From Priestia abyssalis (GTDB taxonomy: Bacteria > Bacillota > Bacilli > Bacillales > Bacillaceae_H): a DNA stretch of 64,000 nucleotides. The stretch spans positions 2,566,417-2,630,416 of the forward strand of contig NZ_KV917369.1 in NCBI RefSeq assembly GCF_002019595.1. The letters are read 5' to 3'. Below, in pieces: positions 53,093 through 61,524 of this stretch (position 1 is its first letter; each line of letters opens with the position of its first letter). The notes under the pieces were generated by a model. That model saw nothing but the letters and a program-made list of their open reading frames with translations, had not been told where the DNA came from and made no database searches. Both the position numbers and the translations under genes were made by a program.

Positions 53093-53136
53093 ACGCTATC
53101 CTTTCTGATTAACACACAAAAAGGATAGCGCTTTTT
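53093..53136. terminator. Stem-loop between symporter and speE
   Basis: ACGCTATCCTTT, 15-base loop, AAAGGATAGCG then CTTTTT: a good stem; the T-run is on the plus strand, so on the minus strand it is a weaker terminator for the symporter gene. Confidence 0.6.
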
Positions 53137-53292
53137 CAGTTTCAAGGTATTAATTTACTTTAGCTTGTACCCTATTGAAACACTTTTACTTATTAAGTTA
53201 ACGGAGCTTTTTAGTTTAGCAGCATCATAATGTCCAAGGTTTAAAGCTTAAAATTATCTTGAAATTTTTTCACCAAAACCAAATTTTGTACC

Positions 53293-54768
53293 TTAACTGA
53301 TAGATACTTTATCTTTAGAAGCACCACTTTCGGTCTCTCTGCATTTTTCTTCCCAGAAATCAGCTCCGGTTATGCCTACTGTGCTTGGATTGAAAATCGG
53401 GTCTTTCCCTGCTTTTTTCTGGCTTTCATAATCCTTTAATACTTTTAAGGTCGGTTTTGTCAGAAGTAAAATCGCAACAAGATTAAGCCAAGCCATACTT
53501 CCTATACCCAAATCCCCTAGAGCCCATAATAAAGATGCCGACTCGACGCTTCCAATATAAACCATTACTAAAAATACAATTTTCAGGACTGTTTTCAACC
53601 ATTGCAACTTTAGTTTTCTATCAAGATAAACAAGAGTCGTTTCGGCAATATAGTAATAGGCTAGTAAGGTGGTAAATGCAAAGAAGAAAATGGCTATAGA
53701 AACAAATATCGAACCGAATCCCGGTAAAACGGTTTCTACTGCTTCCTGTGTATAGATAGGTCCAGCTTCAATATTTTTCATTGTTTCAACAATTGGTTCT
53801 TTTCCTTCTGGGGTGACGCTATACATGCCCGTTACAAGAATCATGAGAGCTGTGGCCGTACATACAACTATGGTATCGATATAGACTGAAAAAGCTTGGA
53901 CTAATCCTTGCTTGGCAGGATGAGAAACTTCTGCTGCAGCCGAACTATATGTTCCTTCACCAGCACCAGCAACGTTTGAAAATACCGCTCTCTTGACCCC
54001 CCAGGCAATCGCTGCACCGACAATTCCCCCGAAGGCCTCATTCACACCGAATGCGCTTGAGAAAATAAGAGAGAACATAGCAGGAACTTCCGTCATATTC
54101 GCAAATAAAACGATGAATGTAACGACCACATATCCTAATGCCATAAAAGGAACGATTTTTTCTGCGACATTGGCAATTCGCTTTACACCGCCAAAAATAA
54201 TCATGGTAAGCAAGACAACTAATAAAACTCCAGTGATGCCCTTATTTAGGCCAGATGTATTTTCAAACCCGACTGCAATCGTGTTCGATTGTATACCAGG
54301 CAATAATAGTCCATAGGAAATGGTAACAACAATCGCGACTAACGTAGCGAACCACTTAATCTTTAATCCTTTTTCGATAAAGTAAGGTGTCCCTCCCCTG
54401 TATTCATTTCCCACTTTACTTTTATACACTTGGGCAAGAGTAGATTCTACAAAGGCACTGGCTCCTCCTAATATGGCCATTACCCACATCCAGAAAACCG
54501 CCCCTGGGCCTCCAAAGGCAATAGCCGTAGCCACACCCGCTATATTCCCAATTCCCACACGTCCTGCCAGAGCCATACAAAAAGCCTGGAAAGATGATAC
54601 TCCTGAATCTGAACTCTTACTTTCGAAAAGCAATTTAATCATTTCTTTAAAATATCGTATTTGTAAAAACCGAGTGACAATCGAGAAAAATACCCCTGCT
54701 CCCAGGGCAAAGATAACCAATCCGATACTCCATACTTGTCCAACTAACCATTCTACTAATTTCTCCAT
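53293..54768 (-). CDS. Alanine/glycine:cation symporter (AGCS family)
   Basis: 491 residues, about 11 membrane helices. Family signature FCMALAGRVGIGNIAGVATA and IAFGGPGAVFWMWVMAILGG near residues 62-101, then VNEAFGGIVGAAIAWGVKRA and FSNVAGAGEGTYSSAAAEVS. It takes up alanine or glycine with Na+ (or H+). Given the downstream glycine-cleavage operon and its riboswitch, glycine or D-alanine import would fit, but no shared regulation is seen. C-terminal tail of about 50 residues is cytosolic. Confidence 0.9.
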   Translation of the reverse strand: MEKLVEWLVGQVWSIGLVIFALGAGVFFSIVTRFLQIRYFKEMIKLLFESKSSDSGVSSFQAFCMALAGRVGIGNIAGVATAIAFGGPGAVFWMWVMAILGGASAFVESTLAQVYKSKVGNEYRGGTPYFIEKGLKIKWFATLVAIVVTISYGLLLPGIQSNTIAVGFENTSGLNKGITGVLLVVLLTMIIFGGVKRIANVAEKIVPFMALGYVVVTFIVLFANMTEVPAMFSLIFSSAFGVNEAFGGIVGAAIAWGVKRAVFSNVAGAGEGTYSSAAAEVSHPAKQGLVQAFSVYIDTIVVCTATALMILVTGMYSVTPEGKEPIVETMKNIEAGPIYTQEAVETVLPGFGSIFVSIAIFFFAFTTLLAYYYIAETTLVYLDRKLKLQWLKTVLKIVFLVMVYIGSVESASLLWALGDLGIGSMAWLNLVAILLLTKPTLKVLKDYESQKKAGKDPIFNPSTVGITGADFWEEKCRETESGASKDKVSIS

Positions 54769-55128
54769 CTAATCCCCCCAAAGAAAGCTTATACTTACCT
54801 TATTAAGAGAAAACTAAACTCTTTAAAACCCCTTTAACATGCAGGAATATTAGTCCAAATCATTATAATACTCCCTTAGTACTATTTTTCTTTTATGACC
54901 AAGCCTTACAGTGTCATTTGATAGCGCTTCCATTTGTTGCGAAAATTGTAGATGCTGCTTAGAGGACGATTTTATTTTCAGTCCCAGAACCTCTCTGTCA
55001 TTTTTTATATTCATAAATCTTCTAAATCAAATATATAAGCATTACTTAATTTTTTCGATATTTGTTATGGATCCTTACCCTATCTGCGCTTTTCTGTTCT
55101 TTCATCTCGATTAAGCTCACAAGGGTTC
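54769..55128. other. Symporter upstream region
   Basis: 360 bp with no gene of its own. AT-rich; it should carry the symporter promoter on the minus strand. Frames here are broken and unremarkable. Confidence 0.4.
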
Positions 55129-55178
55129 ACCTATGCGGATGGCGCCAACCCCGCAAGGGGGGTGTCAGCCGCTTAGGT
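55129..55178. other. Long GNRA-capped hairpin
   Basis: ACCTATGCGG (55129-55138) pairs with CCGCTTAGGT (55169-55178); the inner part TGGCGCC-AA-CCCC-GCAA-GGGG-GGTGTCA pairs with an AA bulge and G-U pairs and is capped by a GCAA tetraloop. The whole forms about 20 base pairs, far more G+C rich than its surroundings. No poly-T follows, so it is not a simple terminator. It directly abuts a dispersed hairpin repeat. Confidence 0.5.
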
Positions 55179-55226
55179 CTAGAACATTTGACATGGTTGC
55201 TCTTTGATCATGTCGAATGTTCTAGA
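55178..55226. repeat. Dispersed hairpin repeat, copy B
   Basis: CTAGAACATTTGACATG, loop, CATGTCGAATGTTCTAG: same length and about 80% identity to copy A at 34179-34227. It follows the stop of an aldehyde dehydrogenase remnant on the minus strand and may be its old terminator. Confidence 0.7.
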
Positions 55227-55241
55227 TGGATATATATAGTT

Positions 55242-55343
55242 TTATTTCAAGTTTACCCAAACGCTCTTCACTTCTGTGTAGTTGTCGAGTGCTTAGGAGC
55301 CCATTTCTCGTCCAATCCCGGATTGTTTGTAACCTCCAAATGC
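55242..55343 (-). pseudogene. Aldehyde dehydrogenase C-terminal remnant
   Basis: Minus frame reads AFGGYKQSGIGREMGS, an in-frame TAA (55295-55293), then ALDNYTEVKSVWVNLK and stop. The intact ALDH next door reads PFGGYKQSGIGREMGG and LQNYTEVKSVFVNIK at the same place. It is the last 33 codons of a second, related ALDH gene, with a nonsense change and no body. Confidence 0.85.
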
Positions 55344-55423
55344 TTATGTGTGGAATGGGATATGGGACAGACCCGCTGTCCCGCTCTCATCCGATTGGTA
55401 CACGGGGGTTGTCCCATTGTTCC

Positions 55424-56926
55424 TTATAATAACTCATCCTGCTTGATGTTAACAAATACACTTTTCACTTCCGTATAGTTTTGTAATCCATACTCTCCAC
55501 CCATTTCGCGGCCGATTCCTGATTGTTTGTAGCCACCGAAAGGCATTGTTTCCCATTCAAGACCAAAATCATTAATCCAGACTGTACCTGATTGCAGCTT
55601 GCTTGCAATGTAATGGCCCTTTTTCATACTTTCTGTCCAGATACTTGCAGCTAAGCCATAGTCACTATCGTTTGCCCGTTTAATTACCTCTTCAATCGTG
55701 TCGAAAACGAAAATTGACATGACTGGACCAAAGATTTCTTCACAAGCAATAACCATATGATCTTCTACATCAGCGAAAATGGTTGGCTGTACAAAATATC
55801 CTTTTTCAAATACTTTTTCGCCACCAGCCACAAGGCGCGCCCCTTCTTTTTTCCCTTGTTCAATATAATTAAGAACAGTTTGTTGCTGTTTAGCTGAAAC
55901 GAGTGGCCCCATTTCCGTTTCAGGATCCATTCCTGGTCCTAGCTTCATTGCGTTCGCTCGCTCTGCTAAAGCTTCAACGACACGTTCATATTGCTTTCGC
56001 TGTACAAATACACGTGTGCAAGCACTGCAGTTTTGCCCATGATTGTACATCGTTCCGTTAAATGCCCCTTCAATTGCTAGTTCAAGATTAGCATCTTCTA
56101 AAATAATGGCTGGCGATTTTCCGCCAAGCTCTAGCGTAACACCTTTAATTTGATCTGCAGCTTTTTTCATTACTTCTTTTCCAACAGCTGTTGATCCAGT
56201 GAAGGCTACCTTATCGACATCTTTATGCGTGATGATTGCTTCTCCCGCAATCCTGCCCGATCCTGGCACAATATTCACAACACCGTCTGGAAAACCAGCT
56301 TCTTTAAACAACTTTCCTACGTATAGAAGAGATAGCGGTGTTTCACTTGCCGGCTTAATAACAACCGTACAACCAACAGCAAGTGCGGATCCGAGCTTCC
56401 AAGCAGCCATGGCAAGCGGGAAGTTCCATGGAATAATTTGGCCTACAACCCCAACTGGCTCATGTACAGTATAGGTTACATAATCCTTTGAAATAGGAGT
56501 TGTCTTACCTAATAGTTTCGTCGCCCAACCTGCATAATACCTGAAATGCTGAATGGTTCCATCGATATCATCTGCCAGAGCGACTTTATATGGTTTTCCA
56601 TTATCCAATGATTCTAGCTGTGCAAGTTCTTCACGGTTCTCTTCTAAGAGATCTGCAAATTTATAGATTAGTTGAGAGCGGTCAGCGGCATCTATTTTTG
56701 TCCATTCACCCTCATCAAATGCCTTTCTTGCAGCAGCTACTGCAACGTTAATATCTTCCTCTTGCGCTTCACTTACTTCCGCAATGACCTCTTCATTTGC
56801 AGGATTAACGACGAAAAACGTTTTACCTCCAATCGATGGAACATATTCACCATTTATATATAGTCCTTTTACACCTTCTAAAAATTCCTGCACTTTTGGT
56901 TTCAATGTGTAATTTGTCGCTTGCAT
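55424..56926 (-). CDS. Aldehyde dehydrogenase, probable 2-oxoglutarate semialdehyde dehydrogenase
   Basis: 500 residues. ALDH motifs: GVVGQIIPWNFPLAMAAWKL, AFTGSTAVGKEVMK (cofactor loop), GVTLELGGKSPAIIL (catalytic Glu), YNHGQNCSACTRVFV (catalytic Cys) and EIFGPVMSIFVFD. Overall it resembles betaine-aldehyde/ALDH1-type enzymes. Placement after the DapA-like deaminase in a hydroxyproline locus points to oxidation of 2-oxoglutarate semialdehyde to 2-oxoglutarate, the last pathway step. The gene starts 20 bp before the previous stop on the same strand, so it is co-transcribed. Confidence 0.85.
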   Translation of the reverse strand: MQATNYTLKPKVQEFLEGVKGLYINGEYVPSIGGKTFFVVNPANEEVIAEVSEAQEEDINVAVAAARKAFDEGEWTKIDAADRSQLIYKFADLLEENREELAQLESLDNGKPYKVALADDIDGTIQHFRYYAGWATKLLGKTTPISKDYVTYTVHEPVGVVGQIIPWNFPLAMAAWKLGSALAVGCTVVIKPASETPLSLLYVGKLFKEAGFPDGVVNIVPGSGRIAGEAIITHKDVDKVAFTGSTAVGKEVMKKAADQIKGVTLELGGKSPAIILEDANLELAIEGAFNGTMYNHGQNCSACTRVFVQRKQYERVVEALAERANAMKLGPGMDPETEMGPLVSAKQQQTVLNYIEQGKKEGARLVAGGEKVFEKGYFVQPTIFADVEDHMVIACEEIFGPVMSIFVFDTIEEVIKRANDSDYGLAASIWTESMKKGHYIASKLQSGTVWINDFGLEWETMPFGGYKQSGIGREMGGEYGLQNYTEVKSVFVNIKQDELL

Positions 56927-56946
56927 GTTCTCTCTCCTTCACTATT

Positions 56947-57840
56947 TTAGTTATTTACTGTTTCTAAACTTGCAAGAAGGTCTTTTAGCTTTTGATCTTC
57001 CTCAGGTGATAGACCTAAACGAGGGTAACGCGCAGGGCCTCCAGCTTGGCCAGTTAATTCCATGGCTCTCTTCACAATTTGTACATATTTTCCAGATCCT
57101 TCAAGAAACGCACAAAGCGGTAAAATACGATCATTGATTGCCCATGCTTCTTTTAACTCACCGTTTTGGAAATGGTTATACATGTCTGTAACAAGCTTTG
57201 GAACGATATTTCCTGCAACAGAAATCCATCCAGTTGCTCCAACTAAGTAAGACTCCATTACAAGCTCTTCAGCGCCGCAGAATACTTCAAAATCTCCTTT
57301 GCCTTTCCTTGCAAGATCTCTTACCTTGCCAATTTCACCGCTTGATTCCTTAATGTGAGTCACATTTTCACAATCCTTACCAATCTGAATCATTAAATCT
57401 GTGCTCATATTAACGCCAGAAGTAAATGGGTTGTTATAAAGCATGATTGGCAGATTAACAGCACTAGATACTTCTTTGAAATGATGGTAGATTTCATTTT
57501 CCTTCGGCTTCATGTAATAAGGGTTAATGATTAGAGCACAATCCGCATCATGTGCTTCCGCCTGCTTCGTATATTCAATGGTTTCTTTCGTTGTTTCTGC
57601 AGATGTTCCAACAATAACAGGAATACGGCCGTTTACTTCTTTCGTTACGACTTCAACCATTTGGAATTTTTCTTCTTTTGATAGACTTACAAACTCTCCA
57701 GTACTTCCATTGATCACAATACCTGCGACTCCTTGATCCACGAAGTAGTTTACATTATTTTTCACACCGCCCCAATCAATCTCCTGTGCCTCATTCATCG
57801 GTGTAATTAATACTGGATAAGCCCCTTTAATTGTTTTCAT
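56947..57840 (-). CDS. DapA-family lyase, probable 1-pyrroline-4-hydroxy-2-carboxylate deaminase
   Basis: ATG at 57840 with GGGGGAAA upstream; 297 residues. DHDPS-family TIM barrel: GAYPVLITPMNEAQEIDWGG, GIVINGSTGEFVSLSKEEK, PIMLYNNPFTSGVNMSTDLM (Tyr) and the Schiff-base lysine in NVTHIKESSGEIGKVRDLAR. In hydroxyproline degradation a DapA-like enzyme removes water and ammonia from the pyrroline to give 2-oxoglutarate semialdehyde. The neighbours (epimerase, oxidoreductase, ALDH) make that role more likely than true lysine biosynthesis. Confidence 0.85.
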   Translation of the reverse strand: MKTIKGAYPVLITPMNEAQEIDWGGVKNNVNYFVDQGVAGIVINGSTGEFVSLSKEEKFQMVEVVTKEVNGRIPVIVGTSAETTKETIEYTKQAEAHDADCALIINPYYMKPKENEIYHHFKEVSSAVNLPIMLYNNPFTSGVNMSTDLMIQIGKDCENVTHIKESSGEIGKVRDLARKGKGDFEVFCGAEELVMESYLVGATGWISVAGNIVPKLVTDMYNHFQNGELKEAWAINDRILPLCAFLEGSGKYVQIVKRAMELTGQAGGPARYPRLGLSPEEDQKLKDLLASLETVNN

Positions 57841-57964
57841 TTTTATTTCCCCCTTGATATTTTTTGAATTTTCAATATATTTTAAAGAGATATTACTCTT
57901 TTTTATAGGATTGTTTTTTACTATCACTAGTAATGTATAAATATAGGTAAACAGCTACAATCAA

Positions 57965-58918
57965 TTACTTTAATAAGAACCCAGCAGACAAAGGATCTGT
58001 CGGATCTAATACAAATGTCTGCATTCCTGTAATGAAGCCGCGGCTTGCCACAGTGAACTGGTATCCACTCTCTGTTTGTTTGACTGCTTGTACTGTCAAA
58101 CTGCTGTCAAAAATACTTTCATTTATGAATGGCGGTTCCATGTGCAATTCACCTTTAGAAAGTAAGCTTGCATAACATGCCATCGTCGATCCAAAGCCAG
58201 GGGAACGAACAATATACTGGTCCTCACGGAAAGTGACCGTTTTCATTCGGCCCTCTTCTAGATGAGAATCATCCATTAAAATGGCACCTTTTACAGGAAG
58301 TGCGGGCTTGAGAGCGTGAAGCACTGTTTGCCCCCATCTCTTCAATTCAGAAAGTTCCTCAACACGAATCTCTGCAGAAATTTTGCATTTTTCAAACACT
58401 GCATATAATTGATCCGCTTGTACGAGAGAGAACGGTGTATTTAAATGCGGATGAGACAATGTGACGTTTGTTTGGACTAATTGACACGGTTCACTTTCTA
58501 GCACCACTGAAACTACTTCTTCCTTCTCCATAATAGCGGTAACCGAAATCAAACCACTGACTGTTTCGACTTTGTATTCACTTGATGCCCTCGGCTGTAA
58601 CTGGCCGCATTCTAGTAAAGCTGTCATCACAGCAACGATGCCGCCGTAATGAAGAGGAACCGTCCCTTCATGATTGAAAAATAACACTGCCGCATCTGCT
58701 TCCTGACTAATCGGCGGAACAACCAAACAGCCATTTAAGCCTGCAAACCCGCGCGGTTCATTCAATAAAAGATTAATCTCTTCTGCAAACACATGCGGAA
58801 ACTGCTCATTTAACTGTTCCAAGTTTTGATAATGAATGAATGGAACATCTTTGATAATACGGAACGCCTCACCTGCTACGTGTACATCCGTTGTTGAATA
58901 TATCTTTTGAATTTTCAT
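57965..58918 (-). CDS. Proline-racemase-family paralogue without catalytic cysteines
   Basis: 317 residues. The fold is clear: KIYSTTDVHVAGEAFRIIKD, then LLNEPRGFAGLNGCLVVPPI, and C-terminal GFITGMQTFVLDPTDPLSAG. But the first catalytic site, PMCGHDTIG in the neighbour, is PLHYGGIVA here, and the second, SPCGTGTSA, is SPGFGSTMA. Both acid-base cysteines are gone (replaced by His and Gly), and no Ser or Thr stands in, as it does in 3-hydroxyproline dehydratases. Its start overlaps the epimerase stop by four bases, so it is made with it. It may be a structural partner, a ligand-binding protein or an enzyme of different chemistry. Confidence 0.8.
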   Translation of the reverse strand: MKIQKIYSTTDVHVAGEAFRIIKDVPFIHYQNLEQLNEQFPHVFAEEINLLLNEPRGFAGLNGCLVVPPISQEADAAVLFFNHEGTVPLHYGGIVAVMTALLECGQLQPRASSEYKVETVSGLISVTAIMEKEEVVSVVLESEPCQLVQTNVTLSHPHLNTPFSLVQADQLYAVFEKCKISAEIRVEELSELKRWGQTVLHALKPALPVKGAILMDDSHLEEGRMKTVTFREDQYIVRSPGFGSTMACYASLLSKGELHMEPPFINESIFDSSLTVQAVKQTESGYQFTVASRGFITGMQTFVLDPTDPLSAGFLLK

Positions 58919-59952
58919 TTTACGTCCTCCGTTTCATGCTCCATCGGGGGAATAAGCAGAAACCCTTCTTTAAGCGGATCTTCTTCGTGGTAGAAGAACC
59001 GATGCATCCCCATCAGCCAAGCTGATCCCGTAATTTTAGTTACTACAGCCTCGACGCCTTCTACATCCGTTGTTTCCAGCACGCGTCCTCTGAATAGAGA
59101 ACCGACAATGCTTTCATGAACAAATTCTTCTCCAATTGAAATTTCTTGATTAGCATATAGTACTGCTAATTTGGCAGAAGTACCCGTTCCACATGGAGAG
59201 CGGTCGATTCCTCCTGGAGGAACAATAACTGTATTTTTCACATCTGCTTCTTTATGGGTCGGTTCAGTAAAAAACTCAACATGAGTTAACCCTCGAATAA
59301 ATGGATATTGCGGATGAACGATTTCAGTTTTTTCATTAATGGTATTTCTGATGTGAATCGCTTTTTCAATTATGTTGGAAGCATTCTCTGGAATTAAATC
59401 CAATCCAACCGATTTAGCGTCTATGATTGCGTAAAAATTGCCGCCATACGCAATGTCAGCATCTACACGCCCAATTCCCTCGACATCAACGGAAACACTT
59501 TTTAAGAGAAACGCTGGGATATTGCAAAAAGATACTTCTTTCGCTTTTCCATTTTCTACAAAAATATCCACTTCGACGAGTCCAGCAGGTGTATCCAATT
59601 TTAATGAAGTAATCGGCTCCTGAATGGGAATCAATCCTGATTCAACTAGAGCAGTACAGACCCCAATGGTGTCATGTCCGCACATCGGCAAATATCCACC
59701 CGTCTCTATGTAAATTACGCCGATATCCGCTTCAGGATGGCACGGATCTGTTAACAAAGCACCAGACATGACATCATGACCACGCGGTTCGTTCATTAAA
59801 AGCTTGCGGATCCAGTCATACTCCTTTTTCATATGAAGCATTTTTTCTGACATGGTTTCTCCAACGAGTTTTGGGAGACCGCTAATCAGCGTTCTCGTTG
59901 GATTCCCGCCTGTGTGTGTATCAATGGTCGTAAAGACTCTTTGTGCCCTCAT
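58915..59952 (-). CDS. 4-hydroxyproline 2-epimerase (proline racemase family)
   Basis: 345 residues, ATG at 59952 after AAAGGG. Both catalytic cysteines are present: PMCGHDTIGVCTA (near residue 90) and DRSPCGTGTSAKLAVL (near 256). Substrate-side blocks TTIDTHTGGNPTRTLISGLP and LLMNEPRGHDVMSGALLTDP match hydroxyproline epimerases rather than proline racemase proper. It converts trans-4-hydroxy-L-proline to cis-4-hydroxy-D-proline. Its start overlaps the oxidoreductase stop by four bases. The downstream paralogue overlaps it in turn, so the three are tightly coupled. Confidence 0.88.
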   Translation of the reverse strand: MRAQRVFTTIDTHTGGNPTRTLISGLPKLVGETMSEKMLHMKKEYDWIRKLLMNEPRGHDVMSGALLTDPCHPEADIGVIYIETGGYLPMCGHDTIGVCTALVESGLIPIQEPITSLKLDTPAGLVEVDIFVENGKAKEVSFCNIPAFLLKSVSVDVEGIGRVDADIAYGGNFYAIIDAKSVGLDLIPENASNIIEKAIHIRNTINEKTEIVHPQYPFIRGLTHVEFFTEPTHKEADVKNTVIVPPGGIDRSPCGTGTSAKLAVLYANQEISIGEEFVHESIVGSLFRGRVLETTDVEGVEAVVTKITGSAWLMGMHRFFYHEEDPLKEGFLLIPPMEHETEDVK

Positions 59953-61124
59953 CTGCTCAACACCCTTTCTTTAAAACGGCTAAAACTAAGCGGTTCAATG
60001 GGAATAGACGTTTCTTTTTCATTAATGAGTTCTTCTACTATTTTCCCTGTTACGGCTGCGAGGCTGATCCCGTCACCTTCATGACCAGCCGCAATATAAT
60101 AGTTTGGAAGTTTATCCACCCGTGAAACGATTGGCAAATGGTCTTCCGTCCACGGTCGCAATCCTGCATACGAACGAATCACCATCATATCGGCCATTCT
60201 CGGATAAAAGCGGATTGCCCGGTTAGCGATACATTTAATGATTTCATTGTTTACTTTCGTATTGAAGCCAACAAACTCCCTGCTGCTTCCGATTAAAAAA
60301 TTTTGACTTTCCGTTGGTTCAAAGACAAGAGCTACTCCGTATTTTTCAGTTAGCGGATCGACGCGGCGCTTTCCACCAAACTTGGAAATTAAGTAACCAA
60401 ACTCCATTACTTTTCGAGAGCCCACATGCTGCTGCCTTGAGGCAACGATAATATGCCCTTTTCTCGGTTCAATTGGTATTGAAAGATTAAGCATTTCTCC
60501 TATTCGAGGCGCCCATACTCCAGCTGCATTGACGACATGATCCGCAGTAAAAATCCCGTTTGTCGTTTCTACAGTAAATGAACCACTTTTTTCTTTTTTC
60601 ATTTGTTTCACTTCTGTATGCTTGAAAGCCTTAGTTCCTAGTTTTTTTGCTTCCTCCAAAAGTGAAAAAGCTAGGAGATAAGGATTGACCGTGGAATCAG
60701 TGGCACATTCCAAACCGCCTAATAAGTCATCTGCAAAAAAGGGAGACTCCTGACGGATATCCTGCCGGTCAAGCATTCTAAATGGTAACCCCGCCGCTTT
60801 TTGACGGTCGACCCATTTCTGTGCCGCTTCCATCTCCTCATCCGACTCACAAACAAGGATGCTTCCCGGAGCTCGATATTCAAAAGAATGCTCCAAGTCC
60901 CTGCTTAATTGATCTACTAAATTTTGACTAAACAACGACATCTGACTGTCAAAACCCGGGTCTTTATCAATCGCCAAAATATTTCCGTCACATCGTGAAG
61001 ACGTGCCACTGACAAATTCCCCTTTTTCAATAATCGTTACGCCTCTTCCGTATTTAGAAGCATAATAGGCAATCGAACAGCCAATAATTCCCCCGCCAAT
61101 GACTAAAACGTCACAGTGCTTCAC
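59949..61124 (-). CDS. FAD-dependent oxidoreductase, probable D-hydroxyproline dehydrogenase subunit
   Basis: GTG at 61124 is chosen because GGGGGG lies eight bases upstream and the protein then starts KHCDVLVIGGGIIGCSIAYY, the FAD-binding GxGxxG; the longer frame to 61289 is not coding-like. 391 residues of the DAO fold, with IEKGEFVSGTSSRCDGNI, HVVNAAGVWAPRIGEM and RSYAGLRPWTEDHLPIVSR near the C-terminus, then YYIAAGHEGDGISLAAVTG. It is like the HcnC/DadA-type beta subunit of multi-subunit amino-acid dehydrogenases. 2Fe-2S and BFD partner genes are on the other side of the regulator gene (63430-64000). It is first in the operon behind a sigma-54 promoter. Confidence 0.85.
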   Translation of the reverse strand: MKHCDVLVIGGGIIGCSIAYYASKYGRGVTIIEKGEFVSGTSSRCDGNILAIDKDPGFDSQMSLFSQNLVDQLSRDLEHSFEYRAPGSILVCESDEEMEAAQKWVDRQKAAGLPFRMLDRQDIRQESPFFADDLLGGLECATDSTVNPYLLAFSLLEEAKKLGTKAFKHTEVKQMKKEKSGSFTVETTNGIFTADHVVNAAGVWAPRIGEMLNLSIPIEPRKGHIIVASRQQHVGSRKVMEFGYLISKFGGKRRVDPLTEKYGVALVFEPTESQNFLIGSSREFVGFNTKVNNEIIKCIANRAIRFYPRMADMMVIRSYAGLRPWTEDHLPIVSRVDKLPNYYIAAGHEGDGISLAAVTGKIVEELINEKETSIPIEPLSFSRFKERVLSR

Positions 61125-61166
61125 ATAACATTCCCCCCTTGGTGAAATGGCTTCATCTTCTAATAT

Positions 61167-61182
61167 TGCAATTAGTGTGCCA
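61167..61182 (-). promoter_or_regulatory. Sigma-54 (-24/-12) promoter of the hydroxyproline operon
   Basis: Minus strand TTGGCACACTAATTGCAA: TGGCAC, five bases, TTGCA, an exact match to the consensus spacing. It lies about 43 bases before the oxidoreductase start at 61124. Confidence 0.85.
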
Positions 61183-61190
61183 ACTAAAGT

Positions 61191-61395
61191 AAAACTTCCA
61201 AAATGGGGCATCATTTCATCCCCACTAATGGTTAAGTCCAGGTGGCCGAGACGCTGAAACGAACAAGAAGGCTTTGGAAGTAAAGGCAATTACACAAAGG
61301 AAAAACGATAACCTTTAGAGGACCAGGCGTTTTTTAATCACTTTTCTATTATTAGGCATTTATGGATAGTTCCCCTAATTAGCTCCCTCGATTTC
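61191..61395. repeat. Longer IS605-like remnant
   Basis: AAAACTTCCAAAATGGGG ... CCCCACTAATGGTTAAG matches the left part of the 28498 element, and GGCATTTATGGATAGTT with CTCGATTTCT near 61354-61395 matches its right part (GGCTTTTACGGGCAGTT, TTCGATTTCT). About 100 bp of other sequence separates the two, possibly a piece of a transposase tail. It lies upstream of the sigma-54 promoter. Confidence 0.45.
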
Positions 61396-61398
61396 TAG

Positions 61399-61415
61399 AA
61401 GTAAAAGTTTTACTT
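61399..61415. promoter_or_regulatory. Palindrome, candidate activator-binding site
   Basis: AAGTAAAAGTTTTACTT is a perfect palindrome about 220 bases upstream of the -24 element of the minus-strand operon and about 110 bases before the regulator gene. That is a suitable place for an upstream activating sequence of the sigma-54 activator. Alternatively it is simple AT-rich symmetry. Confidence 0.45.
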
Positions 61416-61524
61416 TTCTTTAGTGTGAGGTAAAATAAATTGTAAAAATTTTTTGAATTCTTCACGAAAAAGTGTACAATTTTCTTTACAGTGTTAATAA
61501 TTTTTTACAGTCTGGGAGGGTATC

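Noticed and set aside
55062..55478. 138-residue plus-strand ORF across the hairpins
   Set aside because: It runs through two hairpin repeats and antisense to the ALDH remnant; composition is not coding-like.
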